A DNA stretch of 9,686 bases from Sediminispirochaeta sp. (GTDB taxonomy: Bacteria > Spirochaetota > Spirochaetia > DSM-16054 > Sediminispirochaetaceae): positions 1 through 9,686 of the forward strand of contig DSBN01000255.1 in assembly GCA_011046055.1 (NCBI GenBank). Reading direction: 5' to 3'. Under the pieces are notes generated by a model. The model ran no database searches, was not told the DNA's origin, and saw nothing but the letters and a program-made list of their open reading frames with translations. Numbering within the stretch: position 1 is the stretch's first letter; each line of letters starts with the position of its first letter. Shown piece by piece: positions 1 to 6,986 of this stretch. The translations under genes were made by a program, and so were the position numbers.

Positions 1-21
1 ACACCAATTGTCGATAAACTG
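1..21 (+). repeat. Copy 1 of a 21-bp gapped repeat, upstream of pepD
   Basis: ACACCAATTGTC, then GATA, then AACTG. The same 12-base word, 4-base gap and AACTG recur at 4136-4156 (+) and 4005-4025 (-), giving 17 of 21 fixed positions in all three copies. This copy abuts the pepD Shine-Dalgarno (GAGGAG, 21-26) and begins at the first base of the window, so its left boundary is unseen. It could be a regulator-binding site or a dispersed repeat; the sequence does not decide. Confidence 0.6.
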
Positions 22-33
22 AGGAGACTATTG

Positions 34-1500
34 ATGGCTAAGACTACCCTAAACAACATCGACCCCCAAAGGGTCCTACACTACTTCGAGGAAATCTCAC
101 AAATCCCCCGCTGCTCCGGCCACGAAGCCGCCCTTCGGGATTATCTCAAAAAATTCGCCGAAACCCATCAACTCGCCTGGCAGGAAGATCGGGTGGGAAA
201 TCTGGTCATCAGAAAACCCGGTACCCCCTCATTGGAAGATAGCCCGACGGTTGTCCTGCAAGGACACATGGACATGGTCTGCGAGAAAAACACCGACACC
301 AAGCACGACTTTTTGAATGATCCGATCAAATTAAAAGTCGATGGCGACTGGTTGCGAGCCGAAGGCACAACCCTGGGGGCTGACAACGGCGTCGCGGTAG
401 CCATGGGGCTGGCCGTGTTGGAGAGCGAGACCATCGAGCACGGGCCCCTGGAAGTCCTTTTGACCGTCGACGAGGAGAGCGGCCTGACCGGAGCGCTGGA
501 GCTGGACACGACGCTGATTTCTGGAAAAATCCTGGTCAACATCGACTCGGAGGAGGAGGGGACCTTCTACATCGGATGCGCCGGCGGAGTGACTACCACC
601 GGAATGATCCCCGTGGAGTGGACCGAAACCCCGTCCGACATTCGACACTTCAAACTTTCGGTCAAAGGACTGAAGGGCGGCCACTCGGGCGGAGACATTC
701 ACGAGCAACGGGGCAACGCCGTCAAAATTGCCGCTCGGATTCTCTGGGAACTGAAGGAAAAACTGAACCTCCGGATCTCCGGCCTCAAGGGCGGCGGCTT
801 GCACAACGCCATCCCTCGTGAGACCTTTGCCTCTTTTTGCGTCCCCGCCGAACAGAGCGATCAGGCACGGGAAATCTTCAGCGAACAGGCGGAGGCGATA
901 AAAACAGAGTTCGGAAGCCGTGAACCAGACCTGAAGATCGAGCTCACCACCGCGGACGCTGCTCCTTCTCGAGTACTCAGCGCCAAAGCGGGAGCAAAAA
1001 CCATCGACTGTCTGCTCATCATGCCCCACGGGGTCGACGAGATGAGCGAGACTATCCCCGGACTGGTGGAAACATCGACCAACCTGGCCGCAGCGGAGCT
1101 GCTCGACCACGAGGTCAAAGTCCTGACCAGCCAACGCTCCTCGTCGATCAGCAAAAGGGACTACATCGCCGCCCGGGTGACCACCGTTTTGCGAAGCGCC
1201 GGTGCGAAAGTCTCTTATCGAAGTATCTATCCCGCCTGGACACCGGACCCGGAAAACCCGCTGGTCCCAATTTTTAAAAACACCTACGAATCCATATCCG
1301 GTCAAAAAGCTCAGGTGACCGCCATACACGCGGGCCTAGAGTGCGGCGTGATCGGCGACAAGTTCCAGGGAATGACGATGATCAGCTTCGGTCCCGACCT
1401 GCGCGAGGTACACACCCCCGCGGAACAGCTGAACCTCCCATCCTTGAAACGCAGTTGGGATCTCCTGCTGCGGGTGCTCAAGGAGCTGGCGAAAAAATAG
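34..1500 (+). CDS. pepD: Aminoacyl-histidine dipeptidase (PepD, peptidase family M20C)
   Basis: This is a cytosolic metallopeptidase that hydrolyses Xaa-His dipeptides such as carnosine and other unspecific dipeptides. The 488-residue product has the usual PepD length and the M20 two-metal layout: GHMDM (His78, Asp80), GADNG (bridging Asp117), DEESG (catalytic Glu147, metal ligand Glu148), NIDSEE (Asp171) and a C-terminal REVHTP (His460). A dimerisation/lid domain lies between (roughly residues 190-390), including the GGHSGGDIH stretch. I chose ATG 34 because GAGGAG lies 7 nt before it; an in-frame TTG at 31 is possible but less well spaced. A repeat element (1-21) abuts the ribosome-binding site. 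The gene is followed by an intrinsic terminator, so it ends its transcript. Family assignment is secure; the preferred substrate is inferred. Confidence 0.95.
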   Translation: MAKTTLNNIDPQRVLHYFEEISQIPRCSGHEAALRDYLKKFAETHQLAWQEDRVGNLVIRKPGTPSLEDSPTVVLQGHMDMVCEKNTDTKHDFLNDPIKLKVDGDWLRAEGTTLGADNGVAVAMGLAVLESETIEHGPLEVLLTVDEESGLTGALELDTTLISGKILVNIDSEEEGTFYIGCAGGVTTTGMIPVEWTETPSDIRHFKLSVKGLKGGHSGGDIHEQRGNAVKIAARILWELKEKLNLRISGLKGGGLHNAIPRETFASFCVPAEQSDQAREIFSEQAEAIKTEFGSREPDLKIELTTADAAPSRVLSAKAGAKTIDCLLIMPHGVDEMSETIPGLVETSTNLAAAELLDHEVKVLTSQRSSSISKRDYIAARVTTVLRSAGAKVSYRSIYPAWTPDPENPLVPIFKNTYESISGQKAQVTAIHAGLECGVIGDKFQGMTMISFGPDLREVHTPAEQLNLPSLKRSWDLLLRVLKELAKK

Positions 1501-1510
1501 CACTCCCTCT

Positions 1511-1543
1511 GAGGCCGGTACTTGCTGCCGGCTTCTTTTTTTT
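1511..1543 (+). terminator. Rho-independent terminator after pepD
   Basis: An 8-bp stem (GAGGCCGG against CCGGCTTC, with one G.T pair) closes a 9-nt loop and is followed directly by eight T's at 1536-1543. It begins 10 bp after the pepD stop codon. Confidence 0.85.
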
Positions 1544-1562
1544 AAAAATTTTTTCTAAAAAT

Positions 1563-1589
1563 CAAAAAAACTTGCACCGAAGCCGAGAA
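1563..1589 (+). promoter_or_regulatory. Candidate sigma-28 (FliA-type) promoter for the chemoreceptor
   Basis: GCCGAGAA at 1582-1589 matches the FliA -10 consensus GCCGATAA in 7 of 8 bases. CAAA at 1563-1566 lies at the usual 15-nt distance and matches TAAA in 3 of 4. Transcription would begin near 1597, leaving a leader of about 55 nt. Chemoreceptor genes are standard sigma-28 targets, which supports the call. The -35 part is weak because the region is A-rich. Confidence 0.5.
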
Positions 1590-1652
1590 AGATTTATGCT
1601 TTTCCCATACAGATCACGGCGCTCAGAAACTCGATTGAGGAGACCAAGGCAC

Positions 1653-3629
1653 ATGCGAATCAAAGACATCAGCTTGAAAATCAAGATATTGATAATAACG
1701 CTCATCGGAATCATCGCCCTGGCGGTGTTTTTCTCCTTTTTGTTTACCCGATCCATCGGCGAGCAGGCGGAACAGTCAATTTTAGAAAAAAGTCACGCCA
1801 TCGTCTTTATGGCCGAAGCCTCCCGAGAAAATATGGCCCAAAAAATAGCCAACGGCGTCCTCAAAGACTTCGACACCCTCACCGCCACCGGCGACCGGGA
1901 AAAAATCCTCCAAGCGGTCCCCATCATCACCGCTATTCGTGTGGCTGAGGAGAACGCCGCCAAAGCCAACTACCAGTTCCGCGTCCCCAAGGTCTCGCCG
2001 CGAAACCCGAAGAACGAGCCCACCGATCTGGAACTCCAGGTCCTGGACGAGTTCAAAACCACCGGAATAGAAGAGAAAGTCATCTACGAGGAGAATCAGA
2101 TCCGCTATTTTCGCCCCATTAAACTGACCCAGGAGTGTATGCTCTGCCACGGCGAACCGGCGGGTGAAGCCGACCCGGTGGGCGGTATCAAGGAAGGATG
2201 GGCCGTCGGCGAAATACACGGCGCCTTCCAGATTATCAGCTCCCTCGACACCGCCCAAGCAACTCAGAAAGCCGCAGCCTTCAACATCAGCGCCATCTCC
2301 ATAGCCATGCTGCTGGCCCTCGGTTCAGCCATCTGGTTCAGTATCAATAGAGTCACCCGGCCGCTCTCGGAATATATCGAAAACTTTCAAAAAGTCAGCC
2401 ACGGCGACCTGACGGTCCGCTCCTCGGTGGACTCCCGCGACGAAATCGGCCGGCTCTCGGACTACTTCAACGCCTTCATCGACAGCCTCAATCAAATGAT
2501 GGGCGGCATCCAAGACGTGACCGAGGACACCCGTCACATCAGCGAAAACCTCGCCTCCTCCTCAAACCAGACCGCCGCGGCCATCGAAGAGATGCGCGCC
2601 AACAGCGAGCAGATGAATAAAAAAATGAACAAGCTCGACAGCGAAGTCCAATCGTCCAAGGAAGCCGCCGACAACGTGCGCGATTTTTTGAGCAACCTCA
2701 ACGAACAGATCAGCTCCCAAGCCTCGGCGATCACCGAATCTTCCGCCAGCATTGAGGAGATGTCCGCCTCCATCCAGAGTATCGCCCGGGTCACCGAAGA
2801 GAAAAAAGCCGTCGCCGAGCAGCTCGAACAGACCTCCGAACAGGGCGAGGAGGAGATGGAAAACACCCGGCAGCTGATGAAAAAGGTCGCCCAGTCCGCC
2901 GACGTCATGATGGAGATGATAGAGGTGATCGACGGCATCGCCAGTCAGACCAACCTCCTGGCGATGAACGCCGCCATTGAGGCCGCCCACGCCGGAGAGG
3001 CCGGCAAAGGCTTCGCCGTCGTGGCCGACGAAATCCGCAACCTCGCCGAATCCAGCTCCAACTCGGCCAAGGAGATCAGCAAGTCTCTCAAGGACGTCAT
3101 CGACAACATCACCATCTCCGAGAATTCCACCGAAAAAACCGGCAAAATGTTCGAAGACATGCTCGAAATGGTCCGCGAAGTCTCCAAAAGCATGGCCGAA
3201 ATGCAGGACTCCACCCGCGAGCTCTCCGACGGCAGCAACCAAATCGTCGAAGCCCTCAACTCCCTGGTCGAAATCACCCAAGAAGTCCAAGACTCTTCCG
3301 GCGAAATGGACAACCGCGTCAACCTCATCACCAGCTCCATGGAAACCCTCCGCGACATCTCCGCCGACTCCACACAGGGAATGCAAGAGATGGCCCAGGG
3401 CATCCTCGAAGTCGCCAACGCCGCCCAGAGCGTCTCCGACGCCGGCGAACAAAACTCCGAAAGCGTCCAACACCTCGAGCAGCTGGTCTCCCGCTTCAAA
3501 CTCAAGGCCTCCCAGCTCAGAGACGCCGCCCAAAACCAAGCGAGCTCGGAACCAGAGGTCGCCGAACTCGAACAGCTCCCAGATGAAGGCGCAGAGACTT
3601 CCGTCCGACTTCGAAAAGATGAGTCTTAA
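1653..3629 (+). CDS. Methyl-accepting chemotaxis protein with periplasmic c-type haem sensor domain
   Basis: This is an inner-membrane chemoreceptor that would signal through CheW/CheA to the flagellar motor. Of its 658 residues, TM1 is about 8-32, the periplasmic sensor about 33-208, TM2 about 211-231, HAMP about 232-285 (RPLSEYI...[11 protein letters not shown]), and the remainder a long signalling coiled coil. The conserved hairpin tip is at about 427-466 ([20 protein letters not shown]). The sensor contains Cys162-Met-Leu-Cys165-His166, a covalent haem c motif, with RYFRPI before it. This resembles the Tll0287-like (DUF3365) domain found in redox or gas sensors; DcrA-like haem chemoreceptors are a precedent. 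The start is ATG 1653, 10 nt after GAGGAG; an in-frame ATG at 1596 lacks a good ribosome-binding site and would sit on the predicted transcription start. The C-terminus (about 620-658) is acidic and ends KDES, with no CheR-tethering pentapeptide. The ligand is unknown. Confidence 0.95.
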   Translation: MRIKDISLKIKILIITLIGIIALAVFFSFLFTRSIGEQAEQSILEKSHAIVFMAEASRENMAQKIANGVLKDFDTLTATGDREKILQAVPIITAIRVAEENAAKANYQFRVPKVSPRNPKNEPTDLELQVLDEFKTTGIEEKVIYEENQIRYFRPIKLTQECMLCHGEPAGEADPVGGIKEGWAVGEIHGAFQIISSLDTAQATQKAAAFNISAISIAMLLALGSAIWFSINRVTRPLSEYIENFQKVSHGDLTVRSSVDSRDEIGRLSDYFNAFIDSLNQMMGGIQDVTEDTRHISENLASSSNQTAAAIEEMRANSEQMNKKMNKLDSEVQSSKEAADNVRDFLSNLNEQISSQASAITESSASIEEMSASIQSIARVTEEKKAVAEQLEQTSEQGEEEMENTRQLMKKVAQSADVMMEMIEVIDGIASQTNLLAMNAAIEAAHAGEAGKGFAVVADEIRNLAESSSNSAKEISKSLKDVIDNITISENSTEKTGKMFEDMLEMVREVSKSMAEMQDSTRELSDGSNQIVEALNSLVEITQEVQDSSGEMDNRVNLITSSMETLRDISADSTQGMQEMAQGILEVANAAQSVSDAGEQNSESVQHLEQLVSRFKLKASQLRDAAQNQASSEPEVAELEQLPDEGAETSVRLRKDES

Positions 3630-3705
3630 AGCATAGGTTTAAACAAGGCGGGGCGGCTTATGGCGCTTCAAAATTTCTCTATCGCCAGTACACTTGGAAG
3701 TCCCA

Positions 3706-4050
3706 TCACTTTTTTCTCTTCTGCGGATTGGACAACACTTTGATTTTCACATCCCCCCGGGCATACGTCTGACAAGCCAGCCGCACCCCTTCCGGCAAAC
3801 CTTTGTCACCTCGCCCGCTCATCAAACGAACCCGTTCCGCCTCGCCTATCGGACTCAGGTTTTCCGCCCCCCCAAAAATTTTCACCCGACAGGTTCCGCA
3901 CACCGCCTTCCCCCCACACACATGCGAAATAGCCACTCCATTGCGTAGCAGGGTGTTTAGGATGGAGATCGCCGGTGAGACGGAATAAACTCTCCCATCC
4001 TGTACAGTTGTAAGACAATTGGTGTTAGTAACTCGCTTATCTCTTGCCAT
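3706..4050 (-). CDS. 2Fe-2S ferredoxin (C-x5-C-x2-C type)
   Basis: This is a small soluble electron carrier of 114 residues. Four cysteines fit one 2Fe-2S cluster: Cys45-GGKAV-Cys51-GT-Cys54 and Cys93 in RLACQT. The five-residue first gap is the adrenodoxin/putidaredoxin spacing rather than the four-residue plant spacing. The beta-grasp fold is recognisable (VYSVSPAISILNTLLRNG before the cluster, GDVKIKV near the end). ATG 4050 is chosen; a GTG at 4065 would add five residues, and neither has a strong Shine-Dalgarno. No reductase or oxygenase partner is adjacent, so its role is open. Oddly, codons 9-15 lie inside the 21-bp repeat shared with two upstream regions, giving the unusual TNTNC sequence before the conserved fold. 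It converges with the chemoreceptor gene (76-bp gap, no convincing terminator) and diverges from the EIIA gene. Confidence 0.88.
   Translation of the reverse strand: MARDKRVTNTNCLTTVQDGRVYSVSPAISILNTLLRNGVAISHVCGGKAVCGTCRVKIFGGAENLSPIGEAERVRLMSGRGDKGLPEGVRLACQTYARGDVKIKVLSNPQKRKK
4005..4025 (-). repeat. Copy 2 of the 21-bp gapped repeat, inside the ferredoxin 5' end
   Basis: Read on the - strand it is ACACCAATTGTC, TTAC, AACTG, preceded by TA as in copy 3. It falls within the ferredoxin reading frame, 24 bp downstream of its ATG, and is inverted relative to copy 3 across about 110 bp. Ungapped similarity to copy 3 extends to about 50 bp at roughly 70% identity. Confidence 0.6.
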
Positions 4051-4135
4051 ACTCAATATTAACACTCATAGAAAAAAGGAACAGCAAAATGGTTGCCCTA
4101 AATGTTTCAATAATAGAAAAATAGTTGAGTTTTTA

Positions 4136-4156
4136 ACACCAATTGTCAAAAAACTG
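4136..4156 (+). repeat. Copy 3 of the 21-bp gapped repeat, upstream of the EIIA promoter
   Basis: ACACCAATTGTC, AAAA, AACTG. It ends one base before the predicted -35 box of the EIIA promoter (4158). AATTG and AACTG inside it start exactly 11 bp apart, which would suit a regulator binding direct repeats on one face of the helix. That interpretation is inference. Confidence 0.6.
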
Positions 4157-4157
4157 T

Positions 4158-4186
4158 TTTACATGGGTAAAAAATGACGATACTAT
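4158..4186 (+). promoter_or_regulatory. Candidate sigma-70-type promoter for the EIIA gene
   Basis: TTTACA (4158-4163) and TACTAT (4181-4186) are separated by 17 bp; they match TTGACA in 5 of 6 and TATAAT in 4 of 6 bases. Transcription would begin near 4193, about 20 nt before the ATG at 4212. This argues against translation starting at the upstream TTG (4143). Confidence 0.55.
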
Positions 4187-4211
4187 ATATGGGATATGGA
4201 GCCCCAAAGCA

Positions 4212-4682
4212 ATGATTGACTTCAGCACCCTACTACTTGAAGAAGACATCTGCGAACTGCAAAGCACCCTCAAGTACGACGCGCTTCACGAGCTCATCAG
4301 CGGCTCTACCAGTTTGCGAAACCTGCCCGACTCCACAAATTTTGAAGAAGAAGTGAAGATCCAGGAGCAGAGACAGAGCACCGGCATCGGCAAAGGCGTC
4401 GCCATCGCCCACGCGACCACGGAGCAAGTCAAACAGATAAAAGTCGCCCTGGGCGTCTCAAGGAAAGGAATCGAATACCAATCTATTGATGGGCAGCCGG
4501 TCTATCTGCTGTTTTTGGTAGCCAATCCGCCGAACTCGCAAATCGAGTATCTAAGCGTTTTGTCGGCCTTGGTGCGGCTGCTACGGCAGGCTCAGTTTAG
4601 GCAGAGCATCAACAGCTGCACCGAGCCATGCGAAATAAAAGAGCTGCTGGACCTCTCCCTGGCCGACGAGTTGAGTGCGTAG
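4212..4682 (+). CDS. PTS EIIA domain protein, PtsN/fructose-type
   Basis: This is a cytosolic phosphocarrier of the sugar phosphotransferase EIIA-Fru/Ntr family, 156 residues, the usual length for a single domain. The phosphorylation site is recognisable in GIGKGVAIAHA (His67), matching the family pattern G-x-G-V-A-x-P-H with Ala in place of Pro. The QPVYLLFLVANPP strand and the final LLRQAQFRQ and IKELLDL helices also fit. I chose ATG 4212, with GGAG at 4198-4201 (10-nt spacing). An in-frame TTG at 4143 would add 23 residues that overlap the promoter and repeat, so it is unlikely. No HPr, EI, EIIB or EIIC gene is nearby, which favours a regulatory (PtsN-like) role over sugar uptake; its target cannot be read from the window. 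The metallophosphoesterase 82 bp downstream may be co-transcribed. Confidence 0.88.
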   Translation: MIDFSTLLLEEDICELQSTLKYDALHELISGSTSLRNLPDSTNFEEEVKIQEQRQSTGIGKGVAIAHATTEQVKQIKVALGVSRKGIEYQSIDGQPVYLLFLVANPPNSQIEYLSVLSALVRLLRQAQFRQSINSCTEPCEIKELLDLSLADELSA

Positions 4683-4725
4683 AGGCCGATAATCGCTCGC
4701 CACCTCACAAAAAAATAGCAAAAGT

Positions 4726-4755
4726 TTGATATTTTCCACATACAACTAGTACATT
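4726..4755 (+). promoter_or_regulatory. Weak candidate promoter before the metallophosphoesterase
   Basis: TTGATA (4726-4731) and TACATT (4750-4755) lie 18 bp apart in the AT-rich gap. Each matches the sigma-70 consensus in only 4 of 6 positions. Transcription would start almost at the ATG (4765), leaving essentially no leader, which agrees with the poor ribosome-binding site but weakens the call. Confidence 0.25.
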
Positions 4756-4764
4756 TTAAAGTAC

Positions 4765-5826
4765 ATGAAATACGAACCATATCGAATGCTTTTGGACCAG
4801 TTGTGTAAAAAAACGTCGGAGATCCCAATCGACGACAGCCAGAAGTTGGTGATTTTCAGCGATCTTCACATGGGCAAAAGAAACTCCAGCGACGATTTTT
4901 TACCGAACGCCCAACTGTTTATGACCGCTTTGCGAGAGTATTATTTGAAAAAAGGCTACACCCTGGTCTTGAACGGAGATGTAGAGGAGCTTCATAAACA
5001 CGCCCTGCACACAATCCGCGAAAGTTGGGAGGACGTGTATCGTGTGTTTGACGAGTTTTACGAAGATGGCCGTTTATATAAAATCTACGGCAACCACGAC
5101 TCGAAGCTGTTCAGTTTCCCCGACCTGCCCATGCGCTACCCCCTCTATGAGTCGATCCGGCTCACGTACAAAGAGAAAACTCTGCTGATTTTTCACGGGC
5201 ACCAGCTCTCGTTTTATTATCAGAAATTCAACGACCTGATGGGGCTCATTCTACGTTATGTTGCTAAGCCGTTGCGGATTAAAAACTATTCGGTGGCCCA
5301 CGACAAGCGGAAAAAGTACGTGATCGAACGACGGCTGTACGAATTCGCCAAGGAGAACGGAATAGTGGCGATTATCGGACATACCCACCGCCCCCTGTTC
5401 GAATCGATGTCCAAAGTCGACACCCTCAACTACGAAATCGAGACCCAGCTGCGACGGTACCACAAGGTGAAAAAGTCGGAGCGGCCTGAAATCGAGGACA
5501 AAATACACGAACTGAAGGGGGAAATCGAACGGCACGAGCAGCGAAGGGGTAAGGAGCTATCGATCAGCAGACTCTACAGCAACGCGACGGTTGTTCCTTG
5601 TGTCTTTAACTCCGGAACCGTCTTGGGCAAAAGGGGTGTGACGGGCATCGAGATCCGCGGCGGGCGGATCGCCCTGGTACAGTGGTTTGACAAAAACGTC
5701 GGCAAGAAGTACATCCGCGAGGACAGGAAGAACACCATCAACTTGGAGGGTACCGATTTTTACCGGACCACCCTGAAGAGCGACGACTTGGACTACATCT
5801 TCACCCGCATCCGTCTCCTGACTTAG
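4765..5826 (+). CDS. Calcineurin-like metallophosphoesterase
   Basis: This is a 353-residue predicted cytosolic phosphoesterase with a two-metal centre. The motifs appear in order: SDLHMG (Asp33, His35), NGDVEEL (Asp72), YGNHD (Asn110, His111, Asp112), FHGHQ (His144) and IIGHTHRP (His206, His208). No signal peptide or membrane segment is seen. The insert at about 216-266 is highly charged and probably helical, placed between the last metal ligand and the closing strands; it is unusual for compact members such as LpxH. The UDP-2,3-diacylglucosamine hydrolase branch is a possible relative, but the substrate cannot be assigned. ATG 4765 has no clear Shine-Dalgarno (AAAG only), and no better in-frame start was found. 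Its stop overlaps the end of the convergent lysO-like gene by 4 nt, so there is no room for an intergenic terminator. Confidence 0.88.
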   Translation: MKYEPYRMLLDQLCKKTSEIPIDDSQKLVIFSDLHMGKRNSSDDFLPNAQLFMTALREYYLKKGYTLVLNGDVEELHKHALHTIRESWEDVYRVFDEFYEDGRLYKIYGNHDSKLFSFPDLPMRYPLYESIRLTYKEKTLLIFHGHQLSFYYQKFNDLMGLILRYVAKPLRIKNYSVAHDKRKKYVIERRLYEFAKENGIVAIIGHTHRPLFESMSKVDTLNYEIETQLRRYHKVKKSERPEIEDKIHELKGEIERHEQRRGKELSISRLYSNATVVPCVFNSGTVLGKRGVTGIEIRGGRIALVQWFDKNVGKKYIREDRKNTINLEGTDFYRTTLKSDDLDYIFTRIRLLT

Positions 5827-6752
5827 GCAATGCTAAAAAAGAAGGGCACCAAAAAAGGCACCAGCATCGACAGGACAGCACCGTTGACGATCGCCATCGG
5901 TACGTAGGCGGTGCCGCAGCTGCGTTCTATCAGCGGAAGGGTCACATCCATGCTGGTCGCCCCGCCCACGCCGATGGCCGCCTCGGAGAGCCGCAGTTTG
6001 GCTAAAAGGGGGATGAGAAGCAGCGCGATAGCCTCCCGGATCACGTTGATTAGAAAACCCGCCGCCCCCAGTACGGGGTCGCCCATTTCGGTGATCAACA
6101 CGCCCGAAAGCGAGTACCAGCCGAAACCGGCAGCCAGGGAGAGGGCCTTTCCCAACTCCAGATCGAACGCCGCCGCCAGCAGGGCGCTACCGGCAAGCGA
6201 ACCGATGACCGTCCCCAGGGGAATCAAAAAAGTCAGGGGGTGAAGCATCGCCTGCTTGAGGTTCACCTCGTTTCGTACCATCTGCACCCCGATCAGAAAA
6301 AGCAGGGCGTACAGCAGGTAGCTGGTATACACTTCTCGAAACCAATCGAAGTAAGGCAAAAAGTAGCCGCACAGAAACCCGGCCACCACAAATCCAAACA
6401 AACGCAGCGGTTCGCCTAAGCCCAGAGGCCCATCCTGCTTCGGTTCATGACCGTCACTCCCATCGAGGTCACGGTGTCGGCGGAGGATGACCAGCACCAG
6501 CATCAACGCGGCCACGGTCCCGGCCACGGTCACCGCGGCGAAGCTGAGAGACAAAATTCCGATCCTCAGCAGCTGGCTGGTCACCGAATCCAGCAGGCCG
6601 ATCCGCAGTCCCATCGAGAAGAGCAGCGCCGCCAAGGCGACGTTCATGATCCGATCGAGATAGCCGGTGACGGGGAGAATTTTGAAATGAGCGCCGGCCA
6701 TTCCGGCAAAGAGGAACGAGAATATTATCAGCAGCGAGCCCAGAGTTTCCAT
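5823..6752 (-). CDS. lysO: LysO-family lysine exporter (DUF340 membrane protein)
   Basis: This is an inner-membrane protein of 309 residues, nearly all hydrophobic helices, in the family of E. coli LysO (YbjE), which exports L-lysine. Family hallmarks are GFGWYSLSG (209-217), NVIREAIALLLIP (236-248) and GATSMDVTLP (264-273, with a membrane-embedded Asp269). One hydrophilic loop lies at about 91-116 (RRHRDLDGSDG...). ATG 6752 is chosen; a GTG at 6761 would add three residues, and neither has a convincing ribosome-binding site. It is divergent from the hisA operon across a 234-bp region that holds a promoter and two structured repeats, and it converges with the phosphoesterase gene. Lysine as the substrate rests on family membership; other members may move different amino acids. 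Confidence 0.88.
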   Translation of the reverse strand: METLGSLLIIFSFLFAGMAGAHFKILPVTGYLDRIMNVALAALLFSMGLRIGLLDSVTSQLLRIGILSLSFAAVTVAGTVAALMLVLVILRRHRDLDGSDGHEPKQDGPLGLGEPLRLFGFVVAGFLCGYFLPYFDWFREVYTSYLLYALLFLIGVQMVRNEVNLKQAMLHPLTFLIPLGTVIGSLAGSALLAAAFDLELGKALSLAAGFGWYSLSGVLITEMGDPVLGAAGFLINVIREAIALLLIPLLAKLRLSEAAIGVGGATSMDVTLPLIERSCGTAYVPMAIVNGAVLSMLVPFLVPFFFSIA

Positions 6753-6797
6753 GGCCCCCACTTTACACGGAAACGCCGAATTTGAACAGTACGCCCT

Positions 6798-6826
6798 TTG
6801 CCGGAAGTCTATGAAACCTGTATACT
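6798..6826 (+). promoter_or_regulatory. Candidate sigma-70-type promoter for the hisA operon
   Basis: TTGCCG (6798-6803) and TATACT (6821-6826) are 17 bp apart; they match the consensus in 4 of 6 and 5 of 6 bases. Transcription would start near 6833, the first base of the tandem structured repeats. They would then form most of a ~154-nt hisA leader. Confidence 0.55.
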
Positions 6827-6832
6827 AATATG

Positions 6833-6897
6833 AAAAGAGCCGTACCCGGCTGTTTTCATTGTTTCGAGTGCTGCGAAGCAGCATGAGAAACTATTAC
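6833..6897 (+). repeat. Structured tandem repeat, unit A
   Basis: A 65-bp unit with two hairpins. Hairpin 1 pairs AAAAGAGCCG (6833-6842) with CGGCTGTTTT (6847-6856), with one G.G mismatch. Hairpin 2 pairs 6861-6874 with 6878-6891 around a GAA loop: a 14-position stem broken only by tandem G.A/A.G mismatches and one G.T pair. The A-tract before and T-tract after hairpin 1 make it terminator-like on either strand. Roughly three quarters identical to unit B. Confidence 0.75.
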
Positions 6898-6962
6898 AAA
6901 AATAGCCGTCCGGCTATTTTCACTGTTTCGACTGCCGCGCCGCGGCCCGAGAAGCTAATAAA
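6898..6962 (+). repeat. Structured tandem repeat, unit B
   Basis: The second copy directly follows unit A. Hairpin 1 is a perfect palindrome, AAAATAGCCG (6899-6908) and CGGCTATTTT (6911-6920). Hairpin 2 (6925-6938 with 6942-6955) keeps the length, loop size and G.A/A.G pair of unit A. One T-A pair in the upper stem is replaced by C-G (GCTGC/GCAGC becomes GCCGC/GCGGC), but two further positions (6932-6933 against 6947-6948) no longer pair. No gene is seen in this stretch before hisA at 6987. Confidence 0.75.
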
Positions 6963-6986
6963 GACTCAGGTTTATTGGGAGCGTCT

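Noticed and set aside
331..1329. A 332-codon open frame on the - strand opposite pepD
   Set aside because: It is wholly inside a well-supported M20C gene and has no recognisable domain.
2562..3539. A 325-codon open frame on the - strand opposite the chemoreceptor
   Set aside because: Its translation is a low-complexity Gly/Asp/Val/His/Leu/Phe-rich string produced by the codon bias of the coiled-coil gene on the other strand; no start signal or domain is seen.
2977..3636. A 219-codon + strand frame inside the chemoreceptor
   Set aside because: It is a Ser/Pro/Lys/Thr-rich frame-shifted shadow of the signalling domain.
3630..3705. Possible terminator between the convergent chemoreceptor and ferredoxin genes
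   Set aside because: Only a 5-bp TGGCG/CGCCA pairing with a 17-nt loop and no following T-run was found; not convincing on either strand.
4004..4157. Integron attC-like site or true transposable element
   Set aside because: The inverted repeats face the wrong way for attC (GTTA inward to TAAC), no core-site pattern is present, and no target-site duplication or transposase is visible.
4143..4211. N-terminal extension of the EIIA protein from TTG 4143
   Set aside because: It would overlap the 21-bp repeat and the -35/-10 promoter; the conserved domain and a GGAG fit ATG 4212.
4749..4767. Repeated GTACAT around the phosphoesterase start as an operator
   Set aside because: Two 6-base words in AT-rich sequence are within chance expectation, with no further copies noted.
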